This document shows positions 25,835 to 38,939 of a stretch of 64,000 bases of DNA, one piece after another (the stretch's first letter is position 1; each line of letters starts with the position of its first letter). A program made the translations under genes and the position numbers. The DNA lies in contig WNNJ02002011.1 of assembly GCA_012934845.2 (NCBI GenBank), positions 265,065 to 329,064 on the forward strand, in the 5' to 3' direction. Under the pieces are notes generated by a model that worked only from the letters and a program-made list of their open reading frames with translations, searched no databases and was not told the DNA's origin. Source of the stretch: Pomphorhynchus laevis. Lineage: Eukaryota; Acanthocephala; Palaeacanthocephala; Echinorhynchida; Pomphorhynchidae.

Positions 25835-26760
25835 TTGATGATGGACCTCCAAGATTACGTTCGCTTCAGCGCACCGAATGTAGTGTCAATTTGGTATGCT
25901 GACTATCTTGCATTGGTAACATTGGACAGGAACTCGGTGCAATCTACCATTATAGCTCTAGTTGGGCTGTGTCGGACAAATAAACTCGTGATAAACACAT
26001 TCAAAACTAGAATTTGTTGCAACGTATTGATAACTAGGCTTTATTCTCTTCTCGGTTGTCCTCCAGAAGCCACTTATCGCGCCCATGGGCGAACGTGATA
26101 AGATCAGCTTATAGGCTTTATGTCCTTCAAAGGCGCGATCAAGTACTTTGATGTCATGTTGCTTTCTATTCTAAGTCACGGGTTTAGATGCTTTTGGTTG
26201 AATTTGACCGTGACAGATTTTAAGTCCATTGACAAGTGTTTATGGCGCTACCTAAAAAGCTTTGTAGGAGTATCTTTGTTGCAGTGCTTAGTAGATCAAT
26301 ACCTCCCTCGGTCAAACTTCCCATTAGATTAAGCCTTGATAAAAAAGAAGCGTATTTGGCAAGCCGACGTTTTCTCGATAACAAGATAATTAGCCTGGAT
26401 CCTGATATCTTGTTAATACCTGTTTACACTCAATCTGCTTGGAGAAATCTAAGATATCAAAAGCGTTTCCTACTTTGGCGTTTATCTTTAGAAGGCTACA
26501 CTCCAAGTTCTCTACGATTATAATCCCATTCTGCTCACGATCGAATCATTGTCGCTGTTCGTTTTACTCGAAAGATTGTTCAGCTTTCTTGAATGTTTTC
26601 GCCTGTCCTTTATTATCTTCGTGGTCATTGAGAAATGTCGACAAGGTAGGGAGACCAGGGATATCACGTGTAATTTTGATTAATCTACTACATGTTTTCT
26701 GGTCATGATGAATGCATGACCCGATTTTAAAATTACAAATTCGTCTGAAAAGTTGATACA
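25835..26760 (+). mobile_element. LINE reverse-transcriptase remnant
   Basis: VVSIWYADYLALVTLDRN carries the RT catalytic box, here YADY instead of YADD. It is followed by NKLVINTFKT, typical of the region after the active site in R1/Jockey-like LINEs. A second frame from 26120 reads YFDVMLLSILSHGFRCFW, the usual 'AKxxxxxVxSILLYGxExW' thumb block, and a third continues to about 26523. At least two frame changes and a changed catalytic residue show it is dead. The 5' end and tail are not defined. Confidence 0.6.
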
Positions 26761-26849
26761 ACGGGATTTTGATATGAATTCATTGCGATTGATTTGATTT
26801 ATTGTATATTTTATTTTGCCCTGATTTTTATTTTGCCTACAATTCCTCT

Positions 26850-27785
26850 AATAAAAAATATATTTATAAATTTATATTTAATGGATCTAAGTAATATATT
26901 TATATTATAAATAAAATAAAAATTATTAATTCATTGTATAAATTTTTAATTATTCATCTAATGCATGAATGCTTTTTTAATCCTGCATCAGAATAAAAAA
27001 TGAAAGTAAATAAGGGGAATGATCCGTTCATCCATGTCGCAGTAATTAGTGTTTTTTTCTCTTTATTTTTTCTTGCTTACTTTACGATTTAAAGTGATGA
27101 CTTGATTTTATATTTTATTGCTCGCCAAACATAGATGGCTCGCCAAAAATAAATGCATTTATTATTAAATACGATAATTATAAATTATAAAACTTTTGAT
27201 ATAAACTTACGAAGAATGTAATTAATTTAAGTATAAATTAATTACATAATTTAATAAATTATATATAATGTTTAAATTATAATAAATATTGTGTATAATA
27301 AAGGTTTCTTTTGACTTATTGACTCGCCGTTAATTTGACCCATCGACGGGTTATTTATACGAAAACTTTGCCATTCAATCAACGCATTATAAAATTGTGG
27401 AATTCGATTAACTCCGAAACAATTAACGCTCGATCGCTGAATATAATCAAATATAAATTGTTAAATGGAGAAATTTGTAGAAAATACTGAACACTGCTAC
27501 TTGATTTTACTATTTTTTTAATTTATTTAATTCATAACGTGATGCAATTTTATAGCTACGCTAGGTACGTTTTCGTAATAAAAATATATTGATAAATTTT
27601 ATATTTAATAAATCTAAGTAATATATTTATATTATTAATTAAATAAATATTATAAAACTTTTGATATAAACTTACGAAGAATGTAATTAATTTAAGTATA
27701 AATTAATTACATAATTTAATAAATTATATATAATGTTTAAATTATAATAAATATTTTATATGATAAAAGTTTCTTTTGAATTGCT
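26850..27785. repeat. Direct repeats in AT-rich DNA
   Basis: A block at 27180-27315 (AAAACTTTTGATATAAACTT...AAAGTTTC-like end) recurs at 27647-27785. A linked smaller block at 26850-26930 recurs at 27584-27650. The order is kept, so one segment of about 0.4 kb was probably duplicated and later diverged. Confidence 0.6.
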
Positions 27786-28069
27786 GAGAGTTAAAACATT
27801 ATACAATAATTGAAATGTGAATTAAACGTATTTAGCATATTTTTATATTTACACTTGAATATACTCTTGAAACGTTTTCGAAATGTTTGATCATTTTGGA
27901 GTCATTTTTTACCATTTGTATTTAAAATAAGCATTAAGTAATTCAATGTATACATTTCAAATCCTGTTAAAAGTGTAATGAAGTAAACCACAATGCGTAA
28001 TATCTTCCTTTGTAAAATTAGCAATAAATTCATTGATTTTTATTTAGATAACCTAAAGTTTTAAATATA

Positions 28070-28210
28070 ATCTAATATATACTAATATATATTATTGGTA
28101 TAATATATATTACATATTTATAATATATATTATATATTTATAATATATATAATATATTTATAATATATATTATATATTTATAATATATATTATAAATATA
28201 TATTATATAT
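28070..28210. repeat. AT microsatellite
   Basis: Repeated TATAATATATATTATATATT units. A 63-codon frame across it is an artefact. Confidence 0.7.
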
Positions 28211-29164
28211 ATTTGGTAAGGTAAAATTCTTACAAATTTTTCTCTGAAATAGAATTTATCACTGAAAAAATAAGTAACTTCTTTTATCACAAATCTATAT
28301 AATTTAATAAATCTTATTATTAAAATCAATAAATTTATATCAATATATTTATTAATTCATAAAAATCAATAAATAATAAAAATCATATTTTAATATTGTG
28401 CTAAATATAATACATTAAGAAATAATATAATATGTGAGATTACAAAAATATCTTTGAACTTATAATCGTTTGCTCAGGGCTTACAATCCTATTAGTTTAA
28501 TCGATTAAGAGTGAGAGATTGCGGTCAACTTCGGCTACAGACATCTGCGACAAATACCTTTCAAGAAAATACACGAAGTATGGATTGATTGTTTAAGTTG
28601 CAAACATAACATGTACAATTCGGCCATATGTCATGAAATGCCGAATACAATGGACAGTGCATGGCAATTTCCATGCAAGTACGCTCTTAAAATTTAGATA
28701 CGTTTCGGGTAGCAGGAATTTCGCTAGTCATCCTATTTAAAGTTGAATTCAAGCACAATTCCGGGTTGAGTTTAATAAACTTTTAGTGTATATTTAAGAT
28801 GTGTGCTTCCAACGTCTTAGTTAACGGTATACATAATTTGTTTCTTATACGGACAAAACATATTTTTTAAATTTGCAAACGTGTAGGATACCATTGATGG
28901 CCATTTTAGCGCCACTCCAATTACCATTTAAAAATACTTAGAATGACAGCGATTAAAGTAAAACTAGATTTGTAGAAATCAAATTCGACCATAATGTGGT
29001 CATACCATACGAAACTGTTGCTCAGCATAACCTCAAAAATAAGGAATTATAAAAATAATAATTTAATAATAATTTAATGAATATCAATATCAATTTATAA
29101 GTATAATGCGATATTTGAAACATTAAGAATATAAGAAAGAATTTTGATACCACTTTTTAATTAA

Positions 29165-29560
29165 CACGAACAGAAAAGTATAAACCTGCATGCTTGTCTT
29201 CAACCTTCATCGGAAAGCTTAACCCGGAATGCGTCCGCCACATACGCCTAACCTCCAATGAGGCGTTTCGACCTTAGTCTACTCATCACTACAGAATGGT
29301 TTCATCAGTGTGGCCCTGTAGCTACACAACTTCGACAGTAGTTGATCCGTAGTAAATCTCTTAAAGAAAATCGCAAAGCACTCCCTCCTCCGTCGGTTAT
29401 CAGTCATACGTCTGGTACGATTTGCAATAATAGTCCTACGTACTTCGAAGGAGCGAGTACTTAATCCTTAGTAAACCTCTGAAAAATACTCACTAAGCGC
29501 ATGCTCCTCCACCGGTAACCAGCCTTACATCTAGTATGGTTTGCGTAATTTCATTATTAA
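29165..29560 (-). repeat. GC-richer repeat island with tandem 119-bp units
   Basis: Two related units with a period of about 119 bp lie at about 29336-29430 and 29455-29549. On the minus strand both read Ala-Asn-x-Thr-Arg and later FxxFxxRFTxD, but they have diverged and the second has a stop. Next to them, at 29237-29314, is the hammerhead-ribozyme candidate. The island contrasts sharply with its AT-rich flanks, so it is probably a separate mobile or retrozyme-like unit. Confidence 0.5.
29237..29314 (-). ncRNA. Hammerhead ribozyme candidate
   Basis: On the minus strand, in order: stem I strand GCCACA (29309-29314); invariant core CTGATGA (29302-29308); an irregular stem II of about 32 nt whose ends ACC/GGT can pair; core GAAA (29266-29269); stem III ACGCCT/AGGCGT (29261-29266 with 29244-29249); the cleavage triplet GTA; and stem I strand TGTGGC (29237-29242), fully complementary to GCCACA. 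All three helices and both conserved core strands are in the right order. Weak points are an A-C mismatch at the first stem II pair and the untidy stem II. Self-cleavage is inferred only. Confidence 0.55.
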
Positions 29561-31099
29561 TGTATATTAATTATTAATAATTTCATTATTAATAATTATT
29601 AATAATTATTAGTAATTTTTTATAATACATATTATATAATTAGTAATAACATTATAAATATTTTCGTTAATATTTCGTTATTATCAAGGTACATTAGATT
29701 TATCATCTTATTACATGCGAATAAATGTAAATAAATGTAAGTAACCATACAGCTGCATAGGCAAACCACGATGTGAACAATCATCAATTCTTGTTGAAAC
29801 ACAAGAAATTATTGAGTCAAAATTGCGTCCAAAAATATAATAAATTCACAGGACAGAGTTAGGTATTCCAAAAATTAACGTCGCTCAAACTCTGAAGAAC
29901 TAATACCCCATAAAATCCAAAACCCTTAATACAACGAATAAAGAGTTAATGTATCAAAAAAATGAAAGCAATGTTGTTTATTACATCGAGTTCACAAAAA
30001 TTTCTTAAAACACATCAGAATATAAATATAAAAAAATAAAACTAAATAAAAATAAAATTTTGATGATTTTGTGTTTACCTTTATGAAATAAACAGGAAGA
30101 TATTTGAATAAAATATTATTTTTAGTTGTGCTCGGACTACACGGATAACTTATTAGAAATGATTATGGTCGTGTTGTTGTGGCTAGAATTGCATGTAAGT
30201 TCTTTGGAATGTTCCTAGATTAAGACTTTGTTGCGTTTTGTGTGCATTCAAATATGGATTCAATCTACGGATTCGAATGAATTGTTATGGATTCAAATAG
30301 ATAAAATTACGACATTACATTAAGCTCTTCAAACTTTTTTGTTCTACATTTCTACAAATCAAATACTTGTGTAGTAAATATGTGACATTATATCAAAATT
30401 AACGTTAGAATCATTTTATACTGCATGCTTGGATGCAGGTGTCGAAAATGCTTTTTCCATAAAGACAAATTTCAGTCGATTTAAATTAAAAATATGAAGA
30501 AGCAACTAAATGTAAAAGAGGCAACGTAGCATGTGCTAAATTGTTTGGGCATATTTTAAGTAAAAAATCGGATTGTAAAGATTCTTATTCAAAAAATGAT
30601 TGGCAAACCGACTGTATTTGTTTTACTGTCTCCTTGTTCTTTTTCCTTTTGATGTTCGAATTAAATTTTTTGTGGTGGCACTATACAACAATTTTGCTAA
30701 AATATCTCTGCCATATGTAAATAGCTCACAAATTTAGGACAATGGCAACAATTGATGAGATCTACGCAGAATATTTTTATAACATCACGTACACACGAGA
30801 AATAGATATAGGAATTCCTTTGATTTGTTTTTGGTCTTGTCGTTCTTAAAATATCAAACAATTCATTATTGACTTTAAGGTGATTACTAAGATAATATAA
30901 ACGGAATATACGCCAACATTCTTTTAACAAGTCTTCCCGACAAATTTAAAATACAACTGGTTAGTACAAAAGAAGTAAAAAATTTCTTATTAGAAAATAA
31001 TTTTTGAATTCGAAATAAAAAGGTTTCACTCACTCTTTATTCGTTAAATTTAATGTATTAGATCTTTTAGATTGGATCTTCAGAATTTAGTTGAAGATT

Positions 31100-31990
31100 G
31101 TTTTTGGAATACCAAATTCCATATAAAGATTTTAATTTTCACAACATTTTACCTTTAAAATATGTTTGTATCAAATTATTTAAATGATTTTGAAGAAAGA
31201 TAATATAATTACATATTATGGCAATTCTAGTAATTTCACTATTTAATGTAAAAATTGGAATTAATTGGATTTATTTTCAATATTGCATTGATGGTTTATA
31301 TATTTAATTATTTTTTGTTTGATTTTATTTTTATAGTAACCTACTTTATGTATCTCTTAAAAGGTTTACGAAAAAGTTAACCTAGCAACGAGGTCAAATG
31401 CATGTTAATGAAGTATCTACTCTGACAAAATTTGATAATCTTATATCTTATTCTAATACAAAGTATATTATTTATTATTTCTAATACAAACTATATTATT
31501 TATCCATTTATTTATCCATAAAATTTACTGGTTAATACATTTATTTTTAATAATATTTTATTAGTTTATATATTTTATAATTTTCTGTTTAATTTTATTT
31601 ATATTTGCCACTTAAGAGTTTAAATTTATTCTTTATATTATTGTGTTGATTTATATATTTTACTATTTTCTGCTTGATGTTATTTTTATAGTAACCTAGT
31701 TTAAATTATGCATATATTAAATTATATAAATGATTTAAAGAAAACCAATATCATAACATATAATAGAATTTCTTGAAATTTCATTATTTAATGTATTATA
31801 TTTTATATTATATGGTATGCATGAATGCTCATGCAAAAATATGTTTTTGTAAATTTAAATATGTCATCTTTACGATATAAATTAATAATAATTCTAATTG
31901 ATGCTAATTTAACGTTCATATCTAGATATACACCTTCTTTATCATAAATATTGGTATTGTTAAAAATAAGGCTACGTGGATAAATTTGTG
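31100..31990 (-). pseudogene. Penelope-like RT fragments
   Basis: Minus-strand words around 31790-31985 translate to the 'NxTNI.DKEGVYLDMNVKL' and 'NLYRKDDIFKF' blocks of the RT seen intact at 52013-52291. A second, shorter overlapping copy lies at 31150-31400. No catalytic motif is left. Confidence 0.5.
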
Positions 31991-31999
31991 GACTTATTG

Positions 32000-34080
32000 A
32001 GGTACAATTTGTTCATCATACAGATTGTATGTTTTGTTTCTGATTAAGAAAGCAGCATCTTGCAAAATATAAAAATAAATTAGTGTTTATTAATTTTGCT
32101 AAATAATTTAAATATAAAATGTATAGATTTAGATCAGTAATTTTTAAATATATTTATTACAAATCAATTACAATTTGATTAATTAAGAGTTCTAAAATGT
32201 GTACATACAAAACAATCTTGTTATAGATATTAGTGAATGTAAAAATGGGGGTCAATTAAAGAGTTCTAAAAGCTGAATGTAAAAATGTTTTTAATTCGCT
32301 TATTAATCATTTATTTTAATGATTGAAAATTAATTAATGATTAAACAGCAATTATTAATGATTAATCATCATTCATTAATCATTAAATTAGCTTGATTAA
32401 TTAGTTTAAATCATTGATTCCGAATCCTTAAAATTTTTTGATGTTAAGTTTATTGATGCAAAATTCAAACATTGAGGGAGCGCTTACGCTACGATTTTGT
32501 ACATTTTACTTGTGAAGGGCAATAAGGTATATGTTTATCAATAATTAAAACTAAACGGAACTGGTAGCTTAAATTGTAGTCTTTTAATATAAACCGATAT
32601 TTGTTTATTATTATGGATATTGAATTCCTTATTTTCATTATGCATTGTACATAGTTAGCTGATGTATGTAAATAGCTGTTTTTTTGTAGATGGATAGTTC
32701 AGATAGGAAGTGCATTTTTGTAATGTGAGTTTGTAGCAATAAAAATATTATCTAGAGGAATACTTGGTAGAGAAGTAAATACGATCGTCAGAGTAAAGAA
32801 TGTTTGTTCATTATTGAAATGTTTAATAAATATATTTCTCGCTGACATATCAACGCTCTTTAATAAATCATTTTTATTGTTGCTGTTTCTTAATTGGAAA
32901 TTATTATTTAATAAATGTTTTGGTATTTTAATAATTTGATTCATAAGTTCTAAATTAACGTGGACGCGTGCCCGCACATAAAACAATTTCGTTTTCACAT
33001 GGATAATTAAGTGAAACAGATTGCCTTAATAGAATTATTGGATACGTTATTCGATTTGCTGCTGCATTTGCTTTAAAATGCTAGATTTAATTGAAATACG
33101 TTTAATGTATAATGTAATGTACAAAATTTTATATTTTTCATTTCATTTTAGGCTTAGAATAAATTCAGAAGATGCATTAGGACTTTTACTCTATTTTAGT
33201 AATTTAATTTTTATTGTATACAAAAATATAGGAATCTTAAGCTTTAACTGATAAAATTTTGGTACAATTGAATGTAAGAAGGGCATTGATATTTTAGATT
33301 GATTAGATTATGCATTGCAAATAGATTTAAATCACGAATTAAAGTAAAATATACGCTAATTTGGTAGAATTTAGAAAATATTTAGTTATTAAAACTTCAT
33401 AAAATTAAATTTTTTCAATAATAAAATATTGAAATTTTAAAATTTCTCTAATTAAGAAAAATTAGATATTTTTCTTTTGAGCATGACCAAAACAACAAAT
33501 GCTTGGCTATTAAGGTTTTCCTGATAATAGCAATAGGTCAAAATATCGTTAATAAATATGAAAAATTATTTATTGGTTCTTTATATTCATCACTAATTTT
33601 TTCCAATTTCTATTCATCCACGATATCTTAATAAATTTGTTTGTTACTCACTCGGTAAAGTAAATGTGCAAAAATCCTATTTCACATTTTTACTTTTTTA
33701 TAAAAATTTATATTTCTAAAAATTTATATTCTAAAAAAAGTTCATTCATTGAATTGCTGATAAAACTTGTTGTCTTTGGTCTAATCACGTAATTTTGTTG
33801 TCTTTGTTTTCCTTGTGGTGGCTACCTCATCATAATCACTGAATGCGAGTGTAATGCAGCTATTCAACAATGTGTTACAAAAGGTGAAATCACAAACCAA
33901 CAGCTTTACATCGTCTAAAGGTATCAGTGAAACTTCGTCTAATTGTTTATCATATGTCCAGACATCCCTGCGCGTTATATCCTGAAATATGTCCCCTCAT
34001 CTGCTAGAACCATTTTTAGAAAGTTATTCACATTAACATATCTTACGTACCTGGATTTCTATCTAGATCAATCGTTCACG
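32000..34080. other. No gene recognised
   Basis: AT-rich. A 99-codon minus-strand frame (32699-32998) has no recognisable motif and no splice context that I trust. Confidence 0.4.
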
Positions 34081-34112
34081 TGTTTGGCAGTGATCGGCAG
34101 ACCAGATCTGCA

Positions 34113-34190
34113 GACCTGATCGGCAGACGTGGTCGGCCGACCTGATCGGCAGACGTGGTCGGCCGACCTGATCGGCAGACGTGGTCGGCA
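34113..34190. repeat. GC-rich 26-bp minisatellite, three units
   Basis: Unit GACCTGATCGGCAGACGTGG plus TCGGCC is repeated three times in tandem (34113-34138, 34139-34164, 34165-34190), with partial units just upstream. It is strikingly GC-rich for this window. Confidence 0.85.
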
Positions 34191-34199
34191 GTGCTTGAA

Positions 34200-35060
34200 T
34201 AAATGCTTCAACCTCTTTAGATGCAACAGCGAGTAGCTTGGCTACCGACTAAAGGTTTTGTACAGTTCTCAAAAAAGGTCGCATCCATTGTTTGTGAGCC
34301 TAGCGTCTAATAGTATAGCGCAACCAAACTCCGAAAAAAATACGGCAGTCACTTGATATAATCGGGGAAAGTTCTCGCTTGTATAAGTAGCGAAGTGTGG
34401 CTCAAGCACAGTGACAATCAGCTCTTTGGAAGTCAACACTGACGAACAGAAGGCTGATATAGAGACTACAAAGGCTTGCAGAATATTGAGTTCACCCAAA
34501 TTTACTGGTAACTGAGCTTGACGCCTGACTTAATCTGATTGATTTAGTTTGAGAATCTAGCTGAACAAACGTCGATTTACATGTTAAAATCGGTCAGTTT
34601 GTTATTAAGGATAGAGGTTAAACACGCAATAGATAGTTTTTGTGAAATGTTTAAGAAGAAATAGGGCGTCATGTTGACTAAACTGCGTCAATAGTCTTCC
34701 ACACAAGGAAAACTGATCAATTGCAGCTTTGACAAACAAACTTCGGCATTCTAGCTATATAATGGGATCACCGAACAAATCATAGCAACATCATATGATG
34801 AAAGGTACCAGGTAACAAGGCCTCTGTAGGTGTAGCATCCTAGGCGACGTCCGTTGTATTTTCGAATTTGCTTGTATTGAGTTTTAGAAGCATATCGGCT
34901 CCCAACGATACTTTCTATGCCGGCAGAAGAGTTGTTAAGGATCCGTGTATCCTCTCGTCGTGTATATACCACAGGTTCAGCGTTAAGTGTAATTTTTGCC
35001 TTGAGTGTAGCCTTATTGAACGCCCATTGTTGTTTTAGCCAAAGAATAACAATGTCGATT
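34200..35060 (-). mobile_element. Possible LTR-retroelement fossil (Ty3-like)
   Basis: Two minus-strand segments look retroviral in type. The first (about 34751-34972) recalls an aspartic protease: an 'SSAGIESIVGSRYA' turn followed by a hydrophobic beta pattern. The second (about 34269-34499) recalls the end of RT and start of RNase H ('LTSKELIVTV' ... 'SEFGCAILLDARL'). Order and strand agree. It is broken and heavily shortened; no terminal repeats were found. Age cannot be given beyond 'old'. The assignment is tentative. Confidence 0.25.
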
Positions 35061-36440
35061 TATCGTAGAATATAATTTTAGTTACTTAACTATCAACATC
35101 AGAATTAACAGTCTTGTGTAAGCTATTAAATCCTTCGTAAAGTCCAATTCACCCGTGCTGACTAATTCAACATGTCTTCACGTAAGAAAGCTCTTGTAGC
35201 ATGTACAGCCGCTTTTAATCTATCTGTCATCCTTACAAACATTTAAAAGAGAATAAGGTTAAAGAGGATCATTTTAGCGCCAAAACAATTACAAGCTGGG
35301 AAGGTATGCGTTGAATAACGCATCCGACGAAATTGAGCAGATTTCGCAGTCATTTTTGGAAGGTTAAGAGTTTAGCGCCAAACACGTACAGAATTACTGG
35401 ACTTGTCGGAGAGAAGAAAACGTACTATATCACAGAGGAAAGTAAACATTCGTTATTCCATGGCTTCGGAAAACCCACTAGTATTAAATGCATGGCGCTT
35501 AGGTCACAAGGTTCGCCGCATGACGGTTGCGGGAAAAAGCAGGCAGCTTCCATAATTGATTGGGAGTGTAACAGTCGTTATCAGAGCTGAGTTGGTCATT
35601 TCTGAAAGGTTTAAGAGTCAACGGTTTTTCGTACGTTGGATATTTCGCTTGCATTACCGGAGAATTGACCTATCAGGAATAATTAGTGTTTGATCGCTTG
35701 ACAGAATCTGCACCGACTTGCTTATATCTCCATCTTCAATTTTCTTTCAACTACAGTTTTTGTACTGGCAGATTGTCAGCGGAATTTGCTAAACCTAAAT
35801 CTCGATTGTCTCGTCTCGTTATCTCGGTTGTCAGTTATTGAATGGCTAACAGATAATCGGTTATTCTTAATTATCATAGTACATGGCTTGTAGTATTTTA
35901 TGAAATCCTAAGATTTTTTTATGGGAGCTCAGAAAGGCAAATTAACATTCTTTGTTTTTGTTGTCGATCACATTATGCGTCCTGCATCCCGTTGACTACG
36001 TTCTGCACTTATTTGCAGCACTTCACGTGGAATTCTTCTTTACTGCTTGATTTTCTTGGAGAGCACATATCATCAATTTTAGTTATTGGTCTGTTGGCAT
36101 AGGAGACTAAATCATCTTTACAACCCAAATTAGTGCACTGTCGTTGTCATGGTTCATTGAATTCTGTTGATAATTATCGAATGTCGTATTAATTTTACAT
36201 TGAATTCTGTCGAATTCTGTTGTTAATTATTCGAATTTGTATTAATTTTACAACATTGGTTGTAATCAATATGCGGTGCTTCGTTAGTATTACGAAATTC
36301 AAAGGTTTCTTTAGAATTATTTTTGTATCGAGATAAAAAAAAACTATTTATTTTTCAAGATTTCTCTTTTATTTTATTATACGAATTTTTAAATGAACTA
36401 GGCTACTATAAAAATATAAAGGAATGTCAAAAGTAAGATT
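35061..36440. other. GC-richer stretch without a recognised gene
   Basis: An 85-codon plus-strand frame (35333-35590; 'SLAPNTYRITGLVGEKKTYY') is the longest. I do not recognise it and it may be part of the neighbouring fossil element. Composition returns to the AT-rich background after about 36250. Confidence 0.3.
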
Positions 36441-36457
36441 CCTTTTGACATAAAGGA

Positions 36458-36623
36458 ATTCCTTTATGTCAAACATAAAGGAATTAAAATTATTTTGAAC
36501 ATTTTATCAACTATTTGATGCCATCTTTAAGAATGTTAAAATTCCTTTATGTCAAACATAAAGGAATTAAAATTCTTTTGAACATTTTATCAACTATTTG
36601 ATGCCATCTTTAAGAATGTTAAA
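36458..36623. repeat. 83-bp tandem duplication with internal hairpin
   Basis: Two units of 83 bp differ at very few bases. Each starts with a hairpin ATTCCTTTATGT-CAA-ACATAAAGGAAT. A partial extra arm lies just upstream. Confidence 0.8.
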
Positions 36624-37010
36624 ATCATAGTGTTATAAAACCATTTAAATAATTTAATACGTACATATTTTAAACTAGGTTACTATAAAAATGACATCAA
36701 GCAGAAAATAGTAAAATATATAAATCAACACAATAATATAAAGAATAAATTTAAACTCTTAAGTGGCAAATTTTTATGGATGGATAATAAATAATATACT
36801 TTGTATTAGAATAAGATACTAGATAGTTTTATCAGAGGAAATACATCGTTAGCATGTATTTCCCCGCTGCTATGTTGGGTAGAGGAACAGGGGCCGAAAC
36901 TTGATAACATAGCAGTTCCTCCTGATGACCTCTAATTCTTATTCTGATACAACGTCTGTTATTTATTAGTCAATTCATAAAAATTGATTTTTATTTTTAA
37001 TTTCAATTTA
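36624..37010 (+). repeat. Penelope-associated repeat with best-preserved P module
   Basis: It starts with the end of the RT-like frame (ATTTAAATAATTTAATACG...) and runs into the P module. Hairpin GGAAATACAT/ATGTATTTCC lies at 36837-36863. Stem CTGCTATGTT (36867-36876) / AACATAGCAG (36906-36915) follows. Its loop holds GAGGAAC (36882-36888), which can pair with the GTTCCTC that follows the stem (36915-36921). CTGATGACC and a 'TTAGTCAATTCATAAAAATT' tail end the unit. Confidence 0.6.
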
Positions 37011-38935
37011 TAATTCATATTGATTTAAATTATATAAAATCTTATAACAATTATTTATTATTAATTAATTTTTTATTATTTAACTATTTAACATTTATTT
37101 TGCATTATTTTTAATTTGCAATATAAAATATGTAGACTCAGTTAGCTTATTTAATTTCGCTCTTATAATACGAGTCTAACAAAAAAATATAACAAACTAT
37201 GATTTAGTACTTAACAAGAATAGTTATTGCTAAACTATATTTTTAAAAGATTAAAAATAATTTCTTTGATTAATCCGATATTTTTTAATGATCGCAGTAG
37301 ATGTTTAAATATTAAAATTTGGTAGCAGATGATCTATTTTATCAATATTTCAGCGGCACAGAAGCTCGCAATTGATAGGGATTGTGTAATGGTTTGCAAC
37401 TTGCAAAATAGCATGTGGAATAAAAATTATTCGTAAGAATTTTTCCTATAAACAGGTGATATGATATAAAGTACAACTTTTATCCAAAATATAGCATAAA
37501 TTCGAATGAAAGAAGTTTAAAATGCACATGAACCAATAAAGTTAGTTACAGTAGACTTTACTTTACAATAAATTCGGTAAAATAGCATTTTACAATAGCA
37601 ATTTAAGTGATAAATACAATCTGTGAATGTTCTTCCAGTGAAGCTGGAAGAATACTATTTATATCATTATAAACAGCTTTAATAGGCATGCTGATATTAT
37701 AATTAAAACAATTGATCCTAATTGACATGAAAAATGAGTGCATCCTTAGCTCTAGACATTGCATCACAGTTTGAGAAAAAAATTTCAGGAAAACTGTCGG
37801 AGGCAGTTTACAACTAGGCTTTTGCAACTAAAGTCGTCTAGTCAGTTTAAAAGTTATCTTTACATAAGTGAACTCTAGCTCAACGCTTTAAGAAACATCA
37901 GTATGACGAGCAGTTTGTTTTTCTTTATTATGCCCAAGTATTTATGTGAGTTGTTAAGCGCAAACTGCTATGATAACGACCTTCAAATTTTTCACGCATT
38001 GTTTTTATAAATCTTGTACACCTGGTAAATTTGCTTCCATTTTTTCTATAATCTTGTCGATGCTAACAGAAACAGTCAAAATGAAATATTTTTGAACATT
38101 CCATAAATGTTCAATCGCCTAACAGCTTTTGAGCGTAATATGTCAGGTATGCTATTTTCAAAAGCATTTTCCAACGATAAGCGTAAACATTCATAAAATA
38201 ATTTATTCTAAATCACTTGCATTCTGATTTCATCTGTTACACGATATTCTTCAAATCCTTTTAATTGAATAAATTTCGTAAAAAAGCTTTCATTTCTGCA
38301 TGTAAGATTTTTGCTTTCGTAATTAAATTTAATTGCATATTTTCAAAGCTTTTATTTCATTTTTTAAATGTCATCGTTTAATTGATACTTTTATGTTGGA
38401 CTAAATCAACTAACCAAAGCTTAACTTAATTTTAAACAATTTTAAAATTTATTAATTAAAATAATGATAACATTTCATATAAATACGATGCACTTAGCTT
38501 AATTAACAATGGAGTGCATTAGTCAACTTAATTACAACTATCTGAATTGATATTATGAATTCAGAACATTTTGTAATTCTAAAATTATATATGTAATAAT
38601 AAAAAATAATTTTTACGAATATTAAATAATATTACTTGTTGAATTTTAACGAGACACGCTGGGGTATATATTCCATATTAAATCTAAAAGCCTTTCCCAG
38701 CAAAAAGAAATTAAACATTTCTTCAATATTTCGATCCGTAGCATTTCAATATATGAAGAAATGTATATATGCAAAGAATCATAAAAAAATTCTTTGTATA
38801 AAGAATTATTATGTAGCAAATGCTTTACATTATATGTTTTCTCTTAAAACATTCAAAGGAAATACATAATAAGTCTTAAAATAAGTAATAAGTAATAAGT
38901 CTTGGAGACAATTTTATATATATCTTACTTATATA
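37011..38935. other. No gene recognised
   Basis: AT-rich, with small unrelated frames at 37603-37827 (minus) and 38636-38869 (plus). Neither shows a motif, and neither has a supported splice partner. Confidence 0.4.
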
Positions 38936-38937
38936 CA

Positions 38938-38939
<2 letters not shown>

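Noticed and set aside
32699-32998. 99-codon minus-strand frame as a gene
   Set aside because: No motif, no splice support and ordinary AT-rich composition; chance open frames of this size are expected.
36867-36921. HDV-like ribozyme in the P module
   Set aside because: The crossing helices match P1/P2 order, but there is no P4 or joining catalytic C between the two closing strands, and the second helix is not kept in other copies.
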